64,000 nt of DNA from contig ML241294.1 of NCBI GenBank assembly GCA_005239175.1, positions 507,275 to 571,274 on the forward strand, in the 5' to 3' direction. The translations under genes and the position numbers were made by a program. Under the pieces are notes generated by a model that searched no databases, was not told the origin of the DNA, and worked only from the letters and a program-made list of their open reading frames with translations. This DNA comes from a halophilic archaeon SHRA6. GTDB taxonomy: Archaea; Halobacteriota; Halobacteria; Halobacteriales; Haloferacaceae. Positions 17,205-26,509 of the stretch are shown here, piece after piece (within the stretch, counting starts at the first letter, position 1; each line of letters opens with the position of its first letter).

Positions 17205-17903
17205 TCAGAACGCCTCGGTTGCGGACAGTCCGTTGTCGGTGATTTCGAAGGTCACCGACTCACCGACGGCCTTCGATCGGTGTTTTTCAAGCGTTGCCCG
17301 GCGGTTGCCCCCACGGAATCGATCAAGCCGGAGCACGACACCAGTCCAGTGTTCAAGTGTGTGTCCGCCGAGCCCACGGGTTCTGTCGGTGTCGGGGTCC
17401 GAAAACACCTGATTCGTGATGACGACCGCGATGTCGTGTTTGCGGGCGATCGACAGCAGGTGGGTGATCTGTCTGGCAACTGCACGGAGTGTTTCGCCGC
17501 CGGCAGCCTCTTCGGCTCGTTCGAGCCGGTAAAAGCCGGTGGCGCTGTCGAGGACGATGAGCTCAATCGATTCGGCAAACTCCGAGGCGTCCTGGACGGC
17601 TTCGGCCTGCTCGTCGAAGTCCATGGCTTCAGTGATCACAAGCCGCGAGGCGACATCTTCGACCGGTTCGTCCGTTTCAGCCGTGATAAGCTGGCTGAAT
17701 CGATCGATCGACAGCCCCTCGGTGTCGATGTAGAGCGCACGGCCACCAGCCGCAGCAACAGAGACAGCCGCCGACAGTGCAACGTTAGTTTTGCCGGCCG
17801 CTGGCGGGCCGTACACCTGCGAGACGGTGCCGCGCTCGAAGCCGCCGCCTAACAGCTCGTCGAGCGCCGCACACCCGGTCGACACTGGGGAATCGGAGGT
17901 CAC
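17205..17903 (-). CDS. radB: DNA repair and recombination protein RadB
   Basis: 232 residues from GTG 17903, the usual RadB size. It is a RecA-family RadA paralog thought to assist homologous recombination; it lacks the N-terminal HhH domain. Walker A is YGPPAAGKTN, Walker B IELIVLDSATGF, and the opening STGCAALDELLGGGFERG is typical of archaeal RecA paralogs. Longer in-frame starts to 18086 exist, but that extension reads across the promoter of the divergent gene and is Arg-rich, unlike the rest. Convergent neighbour is the CBS-HPF gene. Confidence 0.92.
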   Translation of the reverse strand: MTSDSPVSTGCAALDELLGGGFERGTVSQVYGPPAAGKTNVALSAAVSVAAAGGRALYIDTEGLSIDRFSQLITAETDEPVEDVASRLVITEAMDFDEQAEAVQDASEFAESIELIVLDSATGFYRLERAEEAAGGETLRAVARQITHLLSIARKHDIAVVITNQVFSDPDTDRTRGLGGHTLEHWTGVVLRLDRFRGGNRRATLEKHRSKAVGESVTFEITDNGLSATEAF

Positions 17904-18070
17904 GGTCCACCGTTCGATCGGCCCGCGCAAAAACACCGCGATCCATCTATTCGCAATCCAGCACAGACAATGTGTCCACCCACCGTCGACCCGTCTGATC
18001 GGTCCAGCGTCGCGCTCGATCTGGCGGCTCGATCGGTGTGATTTTTCCCTCGCCGATCCAATCAGCGAGC

Positions 18071-18910
18071 GTGATCGTCGTCGCAACGGCAGACTTCGAG
18101 CTCTACCACGAGGCGGTGACCGCCCTCCGTGAGCGGGGCGTAGCTTTCACGACGATCGACCCCGAGACGATCGACGCTGGGGACGAACTACCCGAGCGGA
18201 CGACCGTCGTGCTCACCACCCGCGTCGATCGTCTCGATCTGGGTGGCCGCCACGACATCGAACTCGTCTACGGAGACGCCGAGCGGATCCGCCCGGCGAT
18301 CGAGGAGGCCCTATCGATCCTCCGTGGCGGGGACGACCGACTTGTCATCGGCGTCGATCCGGGCACACGGCCGGGCATCGTCGTCACGGTCGGCGGAACC
18401 GTGACCGCCGCGTTTCAGGTGCCGCTCGCCGCAGCGGTCGATCGGATCCGCGAGGAGGTCGAAGACGCCGCGGACCCACTCGTTCGGATCGGTGACGGCG
18501 CGCGACTGCAGGGTGCCCAGATCGTCAACGATCTCCCCGATGTGGCGGTCGAACTTGTCGACGAAACCGGGACGACGCCGTATCTCGGCGCAGGAGCGCG
18601 GGGGATGGGCGACGTGCTCGCAGCGACGAATATTGCCCGGCTCGAGGGCGAACGGATCGATTCGATCGAGATCGACCCAACGGAGGGGGAACTCCAACGG
18701 ATCAAAAACGAGTCCAGACGGCGATCGGCTGGCGGGCGAACCATCTCAGAACCGCTCGCCAGACGAGTGGCTCACGGGGAGTTGACCGTCGACGAAGCGC
18801 TCTCCGAACACGAGACTGATAGTGAATCCACGAGCGAGGAGCACGAGTCAAGCGACGTACCCTCGAGCGAGGAGCACGAGTCAAGCGACGCACCCTCGAG
18901 CGACGAGTAA
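18071..18910 (+). CDS. RuvC/RNase H-fold-like protein of unknown function, divergent from radB
   Basis: 279 residues from GTG 18071 (an earlier in-frame GTG at 18038 adds 11 residues). The N-terminal ~95 residues form an alpha/beta segment of unknown type. From ~98 there is an RNase-H-fold start LVIGVDPGTRPGIVV (Asp of motif 1), an acidic IGDGARLQ segment, and GMGDVLAATNIAR, which recalls the last catalytic Asp helix of RuvC-type enzymes. It ends in an acidic tail with the repeat SEEHESSD. I do not recognise a named family. It sits head to head with radB about 170 bp apart, so a role in DNA repair is an inference from context and fold. Confidence 0.7.
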   Translation: MIVVATADFELYHEAVTALRERGVAFTTIDPETIDAGDELPERTTVVLTTRVDRLDLGGRHDIELVYGDAERIRPAIEEALSILRGGDDRLVIGVDPGTRPGIVVTVGGTVTAAFQVPLAAAVDRIREEVEDAADPLVRIGDGARLQGAQIVNDLPDVAVELVDETGTTPYLGAGARGMGDVLAATNIARLEGERIDSIEIDPTEGELQRIKNESRRRSAGGRTISEPLARRVAHGELTVDEALSEHETDSESTSEEHESSDVPSSEEHESSDAPSSDE

Positions 18911-18936
18911 GTCGATCGCGACGAGTAAGTCGATCG
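18901..18936 (+). repeat. 18-bp duplication across the stop codon
   Basis: CGACGAGTAAGTCGATCG is present twice in tandem, and the first copy contains the TAA stop of the preceding gene. A recent slippage duplication is the simplest explanation; it does not alter the protein. Confidence 0.85.
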
Positions 18937-18985
18937 CAGCTCGAACAAAATCCAGACGAGAGCGGTGACGATCGACCGCCGTCGA

Positions 18986-20503
18986 TCAGTCTCCAGTTGA
19001 ATCCTCGAGTCGGCGGTGAACGATCGCTTCAGCCCGGCGTGCGACCTCACGGACGGCGAGACCAGTCTCAGCGGCGACGGCAGCCACGTCGTCGTGTTCG
19101 GCACTCACGTCGTACACCTCCCCGTCCGTTGTCGACGCGAGCTTGACCGACACATCGAACCTCTCGCCGTCGATCTCTATTCGTGCAGTCTCGAAGGCGC
19201 GATCGGCCGTCCAGCGGTGGCCCGCGCCGTGTTCTCGAATGCCGAGTGTACCAGTCTCGACCGCGAGTCGGTGGGCGACGCGTTCGGCGTCGGCCGGGTG
19301 GACGATCACTTTCACCAAATGGCCCGGTCGAGATTTTTTCATCGTCGTTGGAACGATCGACACATCTCGGGCACCGGCATCTATCAGCGTCTCCTGCAGC
19401 GATCCAAGCGTCTCCGGAGTGGCATCGTCGAGATTCGTTTCGAGAACCGTGATCGGCTCCGTCGAAAGCCCGCCACCAGCGTGCCCGGAGATGGCTCTGA
19501 GTACGTTTGGATGACGATCGAATGTTCGTGTGCCGGCCCCGTAGCCGCTCGTTTCGACGTCGATCGACGGGAGCGTGTCGACACCGTCGGCGATCTCTGC
19601 GAGGATCGCCGCCCCTGTTGGGGTCAGAAGCTCTGCGTCGACCGGTCCGCCGACGATCGACCAGTCGGCGTCGGCGGCGATTTCGACGACCGCAGGGGCT
19701 GGGATTGGATAGCTCCCGTGGCTCATTTCGACGGTCCCGCCGCCGACGGCGATCGGCGTGGTGAGGACCTTGTCTGGATCAAGATCCGCCAGGAGCGCCA
19801 TGACTCCAGTCACGTCGGCGATCGCGTCGTCCGCACCCACCTCGTGAAAATGGATCGCCGAGAGCGACTCGCCGTGGATGGTCGCCTCGGCTTCGCCGAG
19901 CCGGCGGAAGGCCCCGATCGCCAAGTCGGTCACTGCAGCCGGGAGGTCGATCGATTCGACGATCTCGATGACTTCCTCGTAGTGGCGGTGTGGGCCGTGT
20001 CCTTCGGCGTTGTGTGAGTCGTGGTTGTCGACATGCTGTGAGTCGTGGTTGTCGACGTGCTGTGAGTCGTGGTTGTCGACGTGCTGTGAGTCGTGGTTGT
20101 CGACGTGCTGTGAGTCGTGGTTGTCGACGTGCTGTGAGTCGTGGTTGTCGACGTGCTGTGAGTCGTGGTTGTCGACATGCTGTGAGTCATGGTTGTCAAC
20201 GTGCTGTGAGTCATGATTGTCAACGTGCTGTGAGTCATGGTTGTCAACGTGCTGTGAGTCGTGGTTGTCAACGTGCTGTGAGTCGCGATTGTCGACGCGC
20301 TGTGGGTCGTGATCGTCTGTGAGGACAACCGAAACCGCCGTCGAGTCAATGCCGTTTTTCACCGTCGAGCCGACTCGAAACTCGACGTCAAGCGCTGCTT
20401 CGATCGGGTCAAGCGCCCCCCGGTCTGCGCCGATCGCGAGCAGCGCACCAAGCAGCATATCGCCGCTGGCCCCACTTCGGCCGTCAAACGCAAGCGTGTG
20501 CAT
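18986..20503 (-). CDS. larC: Nickel-pincer cofactor biosynthesis protein LarC
   Basis: 505 residues from the ATG at 20503 (MHTLAFDGRSGASGDMLLGA, the family N-terminus). LarC (DUF111) inserts nickel into the pyridinium thiocarboxylate cofactor of lactate racemase and related enzymes. Typical motifs include AIHFHEVGADDAIADV, TPTGAAIL and ETNLDDATPE. Between residues ~63 and ~165 is a His/Asp-rich repeat, mostly DSQHVDNH, followed by HNAEGHGPHRHYEEV. LarC proteins often carry a His-rich loop here, but this one is much expanded. No larA/larB/larE gene is adjacent. Confidence 0.9.
   Translation of the reverse strand: MHTLAFDGRSGASGDMLLGALLAIGADRGALDPIEAALDVEFRVGSTVKNGIDSTAVSVVLTDDHDPQRVDNRDSQHVDNHDSQHVDNHDSQHVDNHDSQHVDNHDSQHVDNHDSQHVDNHDSQHVDNHDSQHVDNHDSQHVDNHDSQHVDNHDSQHVDNHDSHNAEGHGPHRHYEEVIEIVESIDLPAAVTDLAIGAFRRLGEAEATIHGESLSAIHFHEVGADDAIADVTGVMALLADLDPDKVLTTPIAVGGGTVEMSHGSYPIPAPAVVEIAADADWSIVGGPVDAELLTPTGAAILAEIADGVDTLPSIDVETSGYGAGTRTFDRHPNVLRAISGHAGGGLSTEPITVLETNLDDATPETLGSLQETLIDAGARDVSIVPTTMKKSRPGHLVKVIVHPADAERVAHRLAVETGTLGIREHGAGHRWTADRAFETARIEIDGERFDVSVKLASTTDGEVYDVSAEHDDVAAVAAETGLAVREVARRAEAIVHRRLEDSTGD
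20011..20310 (-). repeat. 24-bp tandem repeat coding DSQHVDNH in larC
   Basis: Unit boundaries recur every 24 bp (GCTGTGAGTC at 20035, 20059, ... 20275 on the plus strand): eleven close copies plus degenerate units at both ends. Copies differ by silent or near-silent changes (cgacgtg / caacgtg / cgacatg). The unit is a multiple of three, so copy-number change keeps the larC frame. The encoded block supplies about two His per eight residues, a plausible metal-binding tract. Confidence 0.95.
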
Positions 20504-20609
20504 GAACAGGGGTTTGGTATCCGACGGCAAAACGGTCCCCATCGGGGATTCGCTCGCATCCAATCATGGGTGACGTGAGATCGAGTGACTGGACGTCGAG
20601 CCGAGGGAG

Positions 20610-20628
20610 TATATACACTTATGTGTAT
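20610..20628 (+). promoter_or_regulatory. TATA-like box overlapped by palindrome, upstream of regulator gene
   Basis: TATATAC overlaps the inverted repeat ATACAC-TTAT-GTGTAT (20613-20628), 27 bp before the ATG at 20655. The placement fits a leaderless promoter with an operator on top of the TATA box, and the gene it precedes encodes an HTH protein, so autoregulation is a reasonable guess. Confidence 0.6.
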
Positions 20629-20654
20629 TCCTCTACCATCCCGAATACATTGGC

Positions 20655-21428
20655 ATGAACGAGGCAGTATCGGCGATCGAATACGTCACGCGATCAATCC
20701 ACCGAGTACGCGTGCTGGAGCAGCTCCGAAGCGGCGAACGGACGCGAGGAGAGCTCGAAGCCTCAATCGACGCGTCCAGCCGGACGATTCGCCGCGTCAC
20801 CGACGGGCTCAGTGAGGCCGGCTGGGTCCAACAGACCACAGCAGGGTTTGCGTTGACGCCGACCGGAACCGTGTTTGCCGAGGAATTCGCAGAGACACTG
20901 TCGAAGACCGAGACGCTGTTGGAGCTCCAGCCGTTCTTTCGGTGGTTCCCCAGAGACGTCTGTTCGCTGTCCCCGGAGGCATTCGAGGACGCAACCGTTA
21001 CTGTTCGGAAGCCGCACTCGCCGTACGAGCCGGTCGATCGGGCACTGAATCGAGTCTCGGGGACGGACACGATCCGAACGATCGCACCGATCAACGCCCC
21101 GTTCTACAACGAAACGTACTACAAGGCGATCATGGAGGACAGCGCCTCCGTGGTGACGGTGCTGTCCGAGGACGTGCTGTCGATGCTCCAACGCGACGGC
21201 GATGCGCTCGAAGATGTTATGCAGACCGGTCGTGTGGAGATCTACGTGTATCCCGACCCGATATCGTTCGGCCTACTCATCACCGACGAGGTCGTTGCGA
21301 TCGGTGCCTACGACGACGATGGGACCATGCAGGCGCTTGTCGAGTCTGCAGACGAGACCATCAGACAATGGGCGATCGATACGTTTGAGAAGTACCGCAA
21401 GGCAGCGACTGAAATCGAGTCGGCCTAA
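20655..21428 (+). CDS. HTH transcriptional regulator with FilR1-type (DUF1724) domain
   Basis: 257 residues. Residues ~8-75 form a winged helix (ELEASIDASSRTIRRVTDGL, GWVQQT.AGFALT). Residues ~115-255 resemble the DUF1724/FilR1 middle domain of archaeal regulators, with TIAPINAPFYNETYYKAI and VEIYVYPDPISFGLLITDE. Haloarchaea have many such regulators and specific targets are seldom known. A palindrome lies over its own TATA box. It is flanked by larC (divergent) and cdc48 (same direction, 367 bp downstream). Confidence 0.85.
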   Translation: MNEAVSAIEYVTRSIHRVRVLEQLRSGERTRGELEASIDASSRTIRRVTDGLSEAGWVQQTTAGFALTPTGTVFAEEFAETLSKTETLLELQPFFRWFPRDVCSLSPEAFEDATVTVRKPHSPYEPVDRALNRVSGTDTIRTIAPINAPFYNETYYKAIMEDSASVVTVLSEDVLSMLQRDGDALEDVMQTGRVEIYVYPDPISFGLLITDEVVAIGAYDDDGTMQALVESADETIRQWAIDTFEKYRKAATEIESA

Positions 21429-21795
21429 CTGAGGCGACCTAATCGAACCCGACCAGGTGGCCAATTGACAGAGTATGTCGAAACGACAGCTGCTGTCACA
21501 ACGACGGAAAATGACTTTAATAGCTAACGTGTTCTGGTTGTGAACGCAGCGACCGGCGATCATGGATGGAGAATCCCCACTGGCGTCCCCTCCCTGCGAT
21601 CACGCCACGCCGCCCCCGTGATCTGCCGTCGTGTTGCAAACTACAGGTGCGCTTTCGCCAACCATTAGTATCGCCGCCCCTCACAGTATGGTAGATGATG
21701 ACAACCCGTGACGATCGCCCGTGCCGGCGATCCCTACGAACAAAGGACTTATTTCCGGACCAGCCGGATCCTCGGCTACAAACGAGGTGGTCTCA
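21429..21795. other. Intergenic region before cdc48
   Basis: 367 bp with no convincing gene on either strand. A short frame begins at the ATG in agtATGtcgaaacg (~21474) but stops after 22 codons. GGACTTATTTCC at about 21743-21754 is a TATA-like candidate for cdc48, roughly 45 bp before its start. An in-frame extension of cdc48 back to 21721 is not conserved-looking. Confidence 0.5.
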
Positions 21796-24021
21796 ATGAA
21801 CGAAGTGCAACTGGAGGTGGCGAAAGCGTACCCGAACGACTCAGGGCGCGGGATCGCTCGCCTCGATCCGGACACGCTGTTGCACCTGAAGCTCTCGCCC
21901 GGCGATATTATCGAGATCGACGGCGCAGAGCTGACGGCGGCGAAAGTGTGGCGAGCGGATAGACAGGACTGGAATACCGATACGGTTCGAATCGACGGCT
22001 TCACCCGGCAAAACGCCGATGTGGGTATCGGCGAGCGGGTGACGATTCGGAAAGCCGACGCCGAAAAGGCTGAAAAGCTCGTGTTGGCCCCACCCGAGGA
22101 GGCGAGCGTCCAGTTCGGCTCAGACGCCGCTGGCATGGTCAAACGCCAGATCCTCAAGCGGCCAGTCGTCGAACGTGACATCGTTCCCGTGATGTCGAGT
22201 ACGAACCATCCGTTCATGCGATCGCCCGGTCAGGCGATCCCGCTTATTGCCGTCGAAACCGAGCCAGAGGGCGTCTGTCTCGTGACCGAGGACACCGAGG
22301 TGGAACTGCGCGAGGAGCCGATCAGCGGCTTCGAAAAGACTGGCGGTGGGATCACCTACGAGGACATCGGTGGGCTGCAAAACGAGATCCAGCGAGTCCG
22401 TGAGATGGTCGAGCTGCCGATGAAACACCCCCAGATCTTCCAGAAGCTGGGGATCGAACCGCCACAAGGCGTCCTGTTGCACGGGCCACCCGGCACCGGG
22501 AAGACACTCCTCGCGAAGGCCGTCGCCAACGAGACCTCCGCGAGTTTCTTCTCGATCGCGGGCCCCGAGATCATCTCAAAGTACTACGGCGAGAGCGAAC
22601 AACAGCTTAGAGAGATCTTCGAGGACGCAAAGGACGATTCGCCCTCAATCATCTTCATCGACGAGCTCGACTCGATCGCGCCCAAACGCGAAGACGTGAC
22701 CGGCGAGGTCGAACGCCGGGTTGTCGCCCAGCTGCTGACGATGATGGACGGTCTCGAAGCCCGCGGGCAGGTCATCGTCATCGCTGCGACGAACCGCGTC
22801 GACTCGGTCGATCCCGCCCTCCGGCGGCCCGGCCGGTTCGATCGCGAAATTGAGATTGGCGTCCCTGATGAGGTCGGTCGCAAGGAGATCCTCCAGATTC
22901 ACACCCGCGGCATGCCACTGTCGGACGACGTCTCCTTGGACCACCTCGCCGACGAGACCCACGGCTTCGTGGGTGCGGACATCGAGAGCCTCACGAAAGA
23001 GGCCGCCATGAAGGCGCTGCGGCGGTACCTCCCCGAGATCGACCTTGATGAAGAGGACATTCCGCCGAGCCTGATCGATCGGATGATCGTCAAACGCGAG
23101 GACTTCAACGGCGCGCTCTCAGAGGTCGAACCCTCCGCGATGCGTGAGGTGCTCGTCGAGCTCCCGAAGATCACGTGGGACGACGTGGGCGGGCTCTCGG
23201 AGCCGAAACAGCAGGTCAAAGAGAGTGTCGAGTGGCCGCTGACGAACCCCGAGAAGTTCGAACGGATGGGCATCGAAGCGCCCAAAGGCGTGCTCTTGTA
23301 CGGCCCGCCGGGGACTGGCAAGACGCTCATGGCGAAGGCGGTCGCCAGCGAGACGAATGCCAACTTCATTTCGGTGCGTGGCCCGCAGCTACTCTCGAAG
23401 TGGGTCGGCGAGTCCGAGAAGGCGATCAGACAGACCTTCCGGAAGGCCAGACAGGTCAGCCCGACGATCATCTTCTTCGACGAGCTCGACAGCCTCGCGC
23501 CCTCGCGGGGCCAAGAGATGGGCAACAACGTCTCCGAGCGGGTCGTCAACCAGTTACTTACCGAGTTAGATGGCCTCGAAGACATGGGCAACGTGATGGT
23601 CATCGGCGCAACGAACCGCCCGGACATGATCGATCCTGCGCTCATCCGCTCGGGACGGTTCGATCGGCTCGTCATGATCGGCCAGCCCGACGAGGAGGGC
23701 AGAGAGCAGATCCTCAAGATCCACACCGCCAACGTGCCGCTGGCGGCGGACGTGAGTCTCAGAGAGATCGCCGAGATTACCGACGGCTACGTCGGCTCAG
23801 ATCTCGAATCGATCGCCCGCGAGGCGGCGATCGAGGCGCTGCGCGAAGAAGACACTGCTGAGGAGGTCGAGATGCGACACTTCCGCAAGGCGATGGAGTC
23901 GGTGCGGCCGACGATCAACGACGAGATCATGACCTACTACGAGGAGATCGAACAGCAGTTCAAAGGCGGCGGTCGCGACGCCTTTGGCGAGCCGCGCGGC
24001 GGTCGAATCGGCTTCCAGTAA
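21796..24021 (+). CDS. cdc48: Cdc48/VCP-type AAA+ ATPase
   Basis: 741 residues: an N-domain (1-185, starting [19 protein letters not shown]) and two AAA modules. D1 has Walker [14 protein letters not shown] and Walker [16 protein letters not shown]2 has [13 protein letters not shown] and [14 protein letters not shown]; both have arginine-finger regions ([19 protein letters not shown]). The hexamer unfolds proteins using ATP and, in archaea, feeds substrates to the proteasome. Start ATG 21796 gives the standard N-domain. Haloarchaea usually carry more than one paralog; this one cannot be assigned to a specific substrate. Confidence 0.95.
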   Translation: MNEVQLEVAKAYPNDSGRGIARLDPDTLLHLKLSPGDIIEIDGAELTAAKVWRADRQDWNTDTVRIDGFTRQNADVGIGERVTIRKADAEKAEKLVLAPPEEASVQFGSDAAGMVKRQILKRPVVERDIVPVMSSTNHPFMRSPGQAIPLIAVETEPEGVCLVTEDTEVELREEPISGFEKTGGGITYEDIGGLQNEIQRVREMVELPMKHPQIFQKLGIEPPQGVLLHGPPGTGKTLLAKAVANETSASFFSIAGPEIISKYYGESEQQLREIFEDAKDDSPSIIFIDELDSIAPKREDVTGEVERRVVAQLLTMMDGLEARGQVIVIAATNRVDSVDPALRRPGRFDREIEIGVPDEVGRKEILQIHTRGMPLSDDVSLDHLADETHGFVGADIESLTKEAAMKALRRYLPEIDLDEEDIPPSLIDRMIVKREDFNGALSEVEPSAMREVLVELPKITWDDVGGLSEPKQQVKESVEWPLTNPEKFERMGIEAPKGVLLYGPPGTGKTLMAKAVASETNANFISVRGPQLLSKWVGESEKAIRQTFRKARQVSPTIIFFDELDSLAPSRGQEMGNNVSERVVNQLLTELDGLEDMGNVMVIGATNRPDMIDPALIRSGRFDRLVMIGQPDEEGREQILKIHTANVPLAADVSLREIAEITDGYVGSDLESIAREAAIEALREEDTAEEVEMRHFRKAMESVRPTINDEIMTYYEEIEQQFKGGGRDAFGEPRGGRIGFQ

Positions 24022-24036
24022 CGCCCGTTTGCTTCC

Positions 24037-24780
24037 TCAGTCTTCTGCGGGATCGACAGTCTCAATTCGATCGTCGAGCCACTTGACCGCGGCCGCGACG
24101 GCTGTTTCGTCTGTGCCGCTTACTTTGATCCGATTCGGCTTTGGCCGACGAGCGGGATAGCTGCCCGCGATCACGTCAAACCGCTCGTGTAACTCGGTGA
24201 AGGTATCGCCCATCGCCCCCTCTGGAACGGGGGTATACAGCGTCCGTGTCACCCGATCGCCCCCAAACGTCTCTGCAACCTGGCCGAACATCGCTCGCAT
24301 CTCGTCTGGAATTCCCGGCAGCACATAGACGTTTTCGAGCACACACCCTGGCGAGAGGCCGACCTCGTTGAGAAGCGGCCGCGCACCTGCAGGAATCGAC
24401 GCCTGTGCATCCGGATCAACCCGCAGGTCGTACCGCTCGACCAACTCGGGATGTTCCTCTCGGTAGGCGGCCATCGTTTCGAGGACGTCCTCGCGGGCAG
24501 CGTCGTTGACTTCGACCGTCCGATCGAACGCCGCCGCGACCGCGTCCATTGTCACATCGTCGTGGGTGCCGCCAAGCCCACCAGTGGTGATGACCGCATC
24601 GAACAGTTGTGTCCACTCTCGGACCGTCTCAGCGATGAGCGATCGATCGTCTGGAACCACGAGGATCCGCTCGACGGACGCGCCACGCCCGGAGAGCTGT
24701 CTGGCGAGCCAACTCCCGTTTGTGTTCTCAGTATCGCCCGACAGGAGTTCGTCGCCAATCGTGAGCAGCCCAATCTCCAT
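24037..24780 (-). CDS. MoCF (molybdopterin-binding/CinA N-terminal) domain protein
   Basis: 247 residues from the ATG at 24780. The MoCF-biosynthesis fold is clear: GLLTIGDELLSGDTENTN, TTGGLGGTHDDVT, VLPGIPDEM. This domain occurs in MogA/MoaB and at the N-terminus of CinA, but here there is no C-terminal deamidase domain, so it is a standalone MoCF protein often labelled competence/damage-inducible. Substrate is uncertain (molybdopterin or nicotinamide-type nucleotide). Convergent with cdc48, 15 bp apart; phoU lies upstream on the same strand. Confidence 0.8.
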   Translation of the reverse strand: MEIGLLTIGDELLSGDTENTNGSWLARQLSGRGASVERILVVPDDRSLIAETVREWTQLFDAVITTGGLGGTHDDVTMDAVAAAFDRTVEVNDAAREDVLETMAAYREEHPELVERYDLRVDPDAQASIPAGARPLLNEVGLSPGCVLENVYVLPGIPDEMRAMFGQVAETFGGDRVTRTLYTPVPEGAMGDTFTELHERFDVIAGSYPARRPKPNRIKVSGTDETAVAAAVKWLDDRIETVDPAED

Positions 24781-24863
24781 ACCGGACACACGGTGAGCGT
24801 CGAAAAGAACGTTTGCCAATCGGTCAACCGTTCGACTGCGGATGCGACAAGACTACCTGTAGC

Positions 24864-25535
24864 TCAGTAGATCAACTCATCGTTGTTTTCGATCATGTAC
24901 AGCGTCCGGGCGGCGATATTGACCGTGTGGTCGCCGACCCGTTCGAGATCCCGGATCGTCAACAACAGCCGCGAGACGTCCGCCATCAGTGTGGTGATGT
25001 CCTCACTATCGGCGCGCTCGGTGTCGATCAGGTCACGAACGACGATTTCGCTCGCGGTCTCACAGAGTTCGTCAAGATCGTCGTCGGCCTCTGCAACCTC
25101 ATAGCAGATCTGTGGGCGATCGCCCGCGTAGGCAGTCATGGCGCTATCGAGCATGTCGAGCGTCTTGTCACCAATCAGCTGGATGTCGACATCGGGGAAT
25201 ACGTCCTGTTCGGCCTCTGTTGCGTACTCGCCGAGGTTCGTCGCCAGATCAGCGATTCGTTCGAGATCGGTGATGATCTTGAACGAGGCCGCGATGAACC
25301 GGAGGTCGCTCGCGACTGGCTGCTGGAGCGCGATGAGATTCGTACAGTCCTGTTCGAGTTCGAGGTACATCTCGTTCACCTCGGCATCGCCTTCAATAAC
25401 CTGTTGGGCGAGCGCCTCGTCTTTCCGCTCGAGCGCATCGAGGCCGTCGCGGAGCCGCTCGGCGACCACCTCACTCATATATAATACGTCGTCACGGAGG
25501 GCCTCTAGATCAGCCTGATACTCGTTTCGTGGCAT
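24864..25535 (-). CDS. phoU: Phosphate uptake regulator PhoU
   Basis: 223 residues with two three-helix PhoU repeats; the metal-binding signatures appear as DLERIADLATNLGEY and DLERVGDHTVNIAART. PhoU links Pst transport to phosphate signalling and prevents uncontrolled uptake. Start at ATG 25535 (MPRNEYQADLEALRDD); the 28-residue in-frame extension upstream is basic and not PhoU-like. It is the last gene of pstSCAB-phoU, 96 bp after pstB. Confidence 0.93.
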   Translation of the reverse strand: MPRNEYQADLEALRDDVLYMSEVVAERLRDGLDALERKDEALAQQVIEGDAEVNEMYLELEQDCTNLIALQQPVASDLRFIAASFKIITDLERIADLATNLGEYATEAEQDVFPDVDIQLIGDKTLDMLDSAMTAYAGDRPQICYEVAEADDDLDELCETASEIVVRDLIDTERADSEDITTLMADVSRLLLTIRDLERVGDHTVNIAARTLYMIENNDELIY

Positions 25536-25631
25536 ACTTATCCTACGTCGATCGAGCCGACGCAAAAGCGTTGTCCTCAGAACCGAACTGTGAGATATAT
25601 AGACGCCTGTTCGGTCCAATGAATCGCGTGA

Positions 25632-26507
25632 TCAGCCAAACTTTCCAGTAATGTAGTCTTCGACTTCCTGGCTCTCGGGGTTTTCGAAGATTTTCGCCGT
25701 ATCGTCGAACTCTGCGAGGTTCCCGCCGGTGAGGAACACCGCAGTCTTGTCGGAAATCCGTGCAGCCTGCTGCATGTTGTGGGTGACGATGACGACGGTG
25801 TACTCTTCTGCGAGATCGGCGATCAGATCCTCGATCTTCGAGGTTGCGACCGGGTCAAGCGCAGAGGCCGGCTCGTCCATCAAAATGACGTCTGGGTCAA
25901 CTGCGATCGCCCGGGCGATACACAGCCGCTGTTGTTGGCCGCCAGAGAGGTCCAATCCCGAGCTGTCGAGTTGGTCTTTGACCTCGTCCCACAGCGCTGC
26001 GCCCTTGAGCGCCCGCTCGACGCGCTCGTCGAGGTTTCGGGTGTCGCCCTGGATTTTCGGTCCGTAGGCGACGTTGTCGTAGATCGACTTCGGGAAGGGG
26101 TTTGGAGCCTGAAACACCATCCCGATTCGACGCCGGAGGACGACCGGATCGACATCGTCGTCGTAGACGTTCTTGCCCTCGAAGAGCAGCTCTCCTTCGA
26201 CACGAGCCGCGTCGATCAGGTCGTTCATCCGGTTGATGCACCGCAAGAATGTGGACTTCCCACAGCCGGACGGGCCAACCATTGCCGTCACTCGGTTTTT
26301 CGGAATGTCCATCGTGACGCTGTTGAGCGCGCGCTCATCGTTGTAGTAGACGCTGACGTCTCGCGCTTGGATGACCGGTTCGGTCGTCCCAGCGTCTGTC
26401 GCGAGCCGGCCGGCGTCGAGCGCCTCGCTGCCGGGGCTGGGTGAAATAAGCGTCTCTGTCGCGCTGTTCGTGTCGGATTCGGATGGCTCCATTGGTTCGT
26501 GTGCCAT
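25632..26507 (-). CDS. pstB: Phosphate ABC transporter ATP-binding protein
   Basis: 291 residues. Walker [10 protein letters not shown], signature [15 protein letters not shown], Walker [14 protein letters not shown] and switch His in VIVTHNM are all intact. The PstB-specific [11 protein letters not shown] after Walker A and the FQAPNPFP Q-loop are present. It powers phosphate import on the cytoplasmic face of the PstA/PstC pore. The N-terminal ~45 residues are an acidic Ser/Thr-rich extension beyond bacterial PstB. Starts 2 bp after the pstA stop. Confidence 0.96.
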   Translation of the reverse strand: MAHEPMEPSESDTNSATETLISPSPGSEALDAGRLATDAGTTEPVIQARDVSVYYNDERALNSVTMDIPKNRVTAMVGPSGCGKSTFLRCINRMNDLIDAARVEGELLFEGKNVYDDDVDPVVLRRRIGMVFQAPNPFPKSIYDNVAYGPKIQGDTRNLDERVERALKGAALWDEVKDQLDSSGLDLSGGQQQRLCIARAIAVDPDVILMDEPASALDPVATSKIEDLIADLAEEYTVVIVTHNMQQAARISDKTAVFLTGGNLAEFDDTAKIFENPESQEVEDYITGKFG

Positions 26508-26509
26508 AA

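Noticed and set aside
20010-20216. Plus-strand Cys/Trp-rich repeat ORF
   Set aside because: It is only the reverse reading of the larC His-repeat; not a metallothionein.
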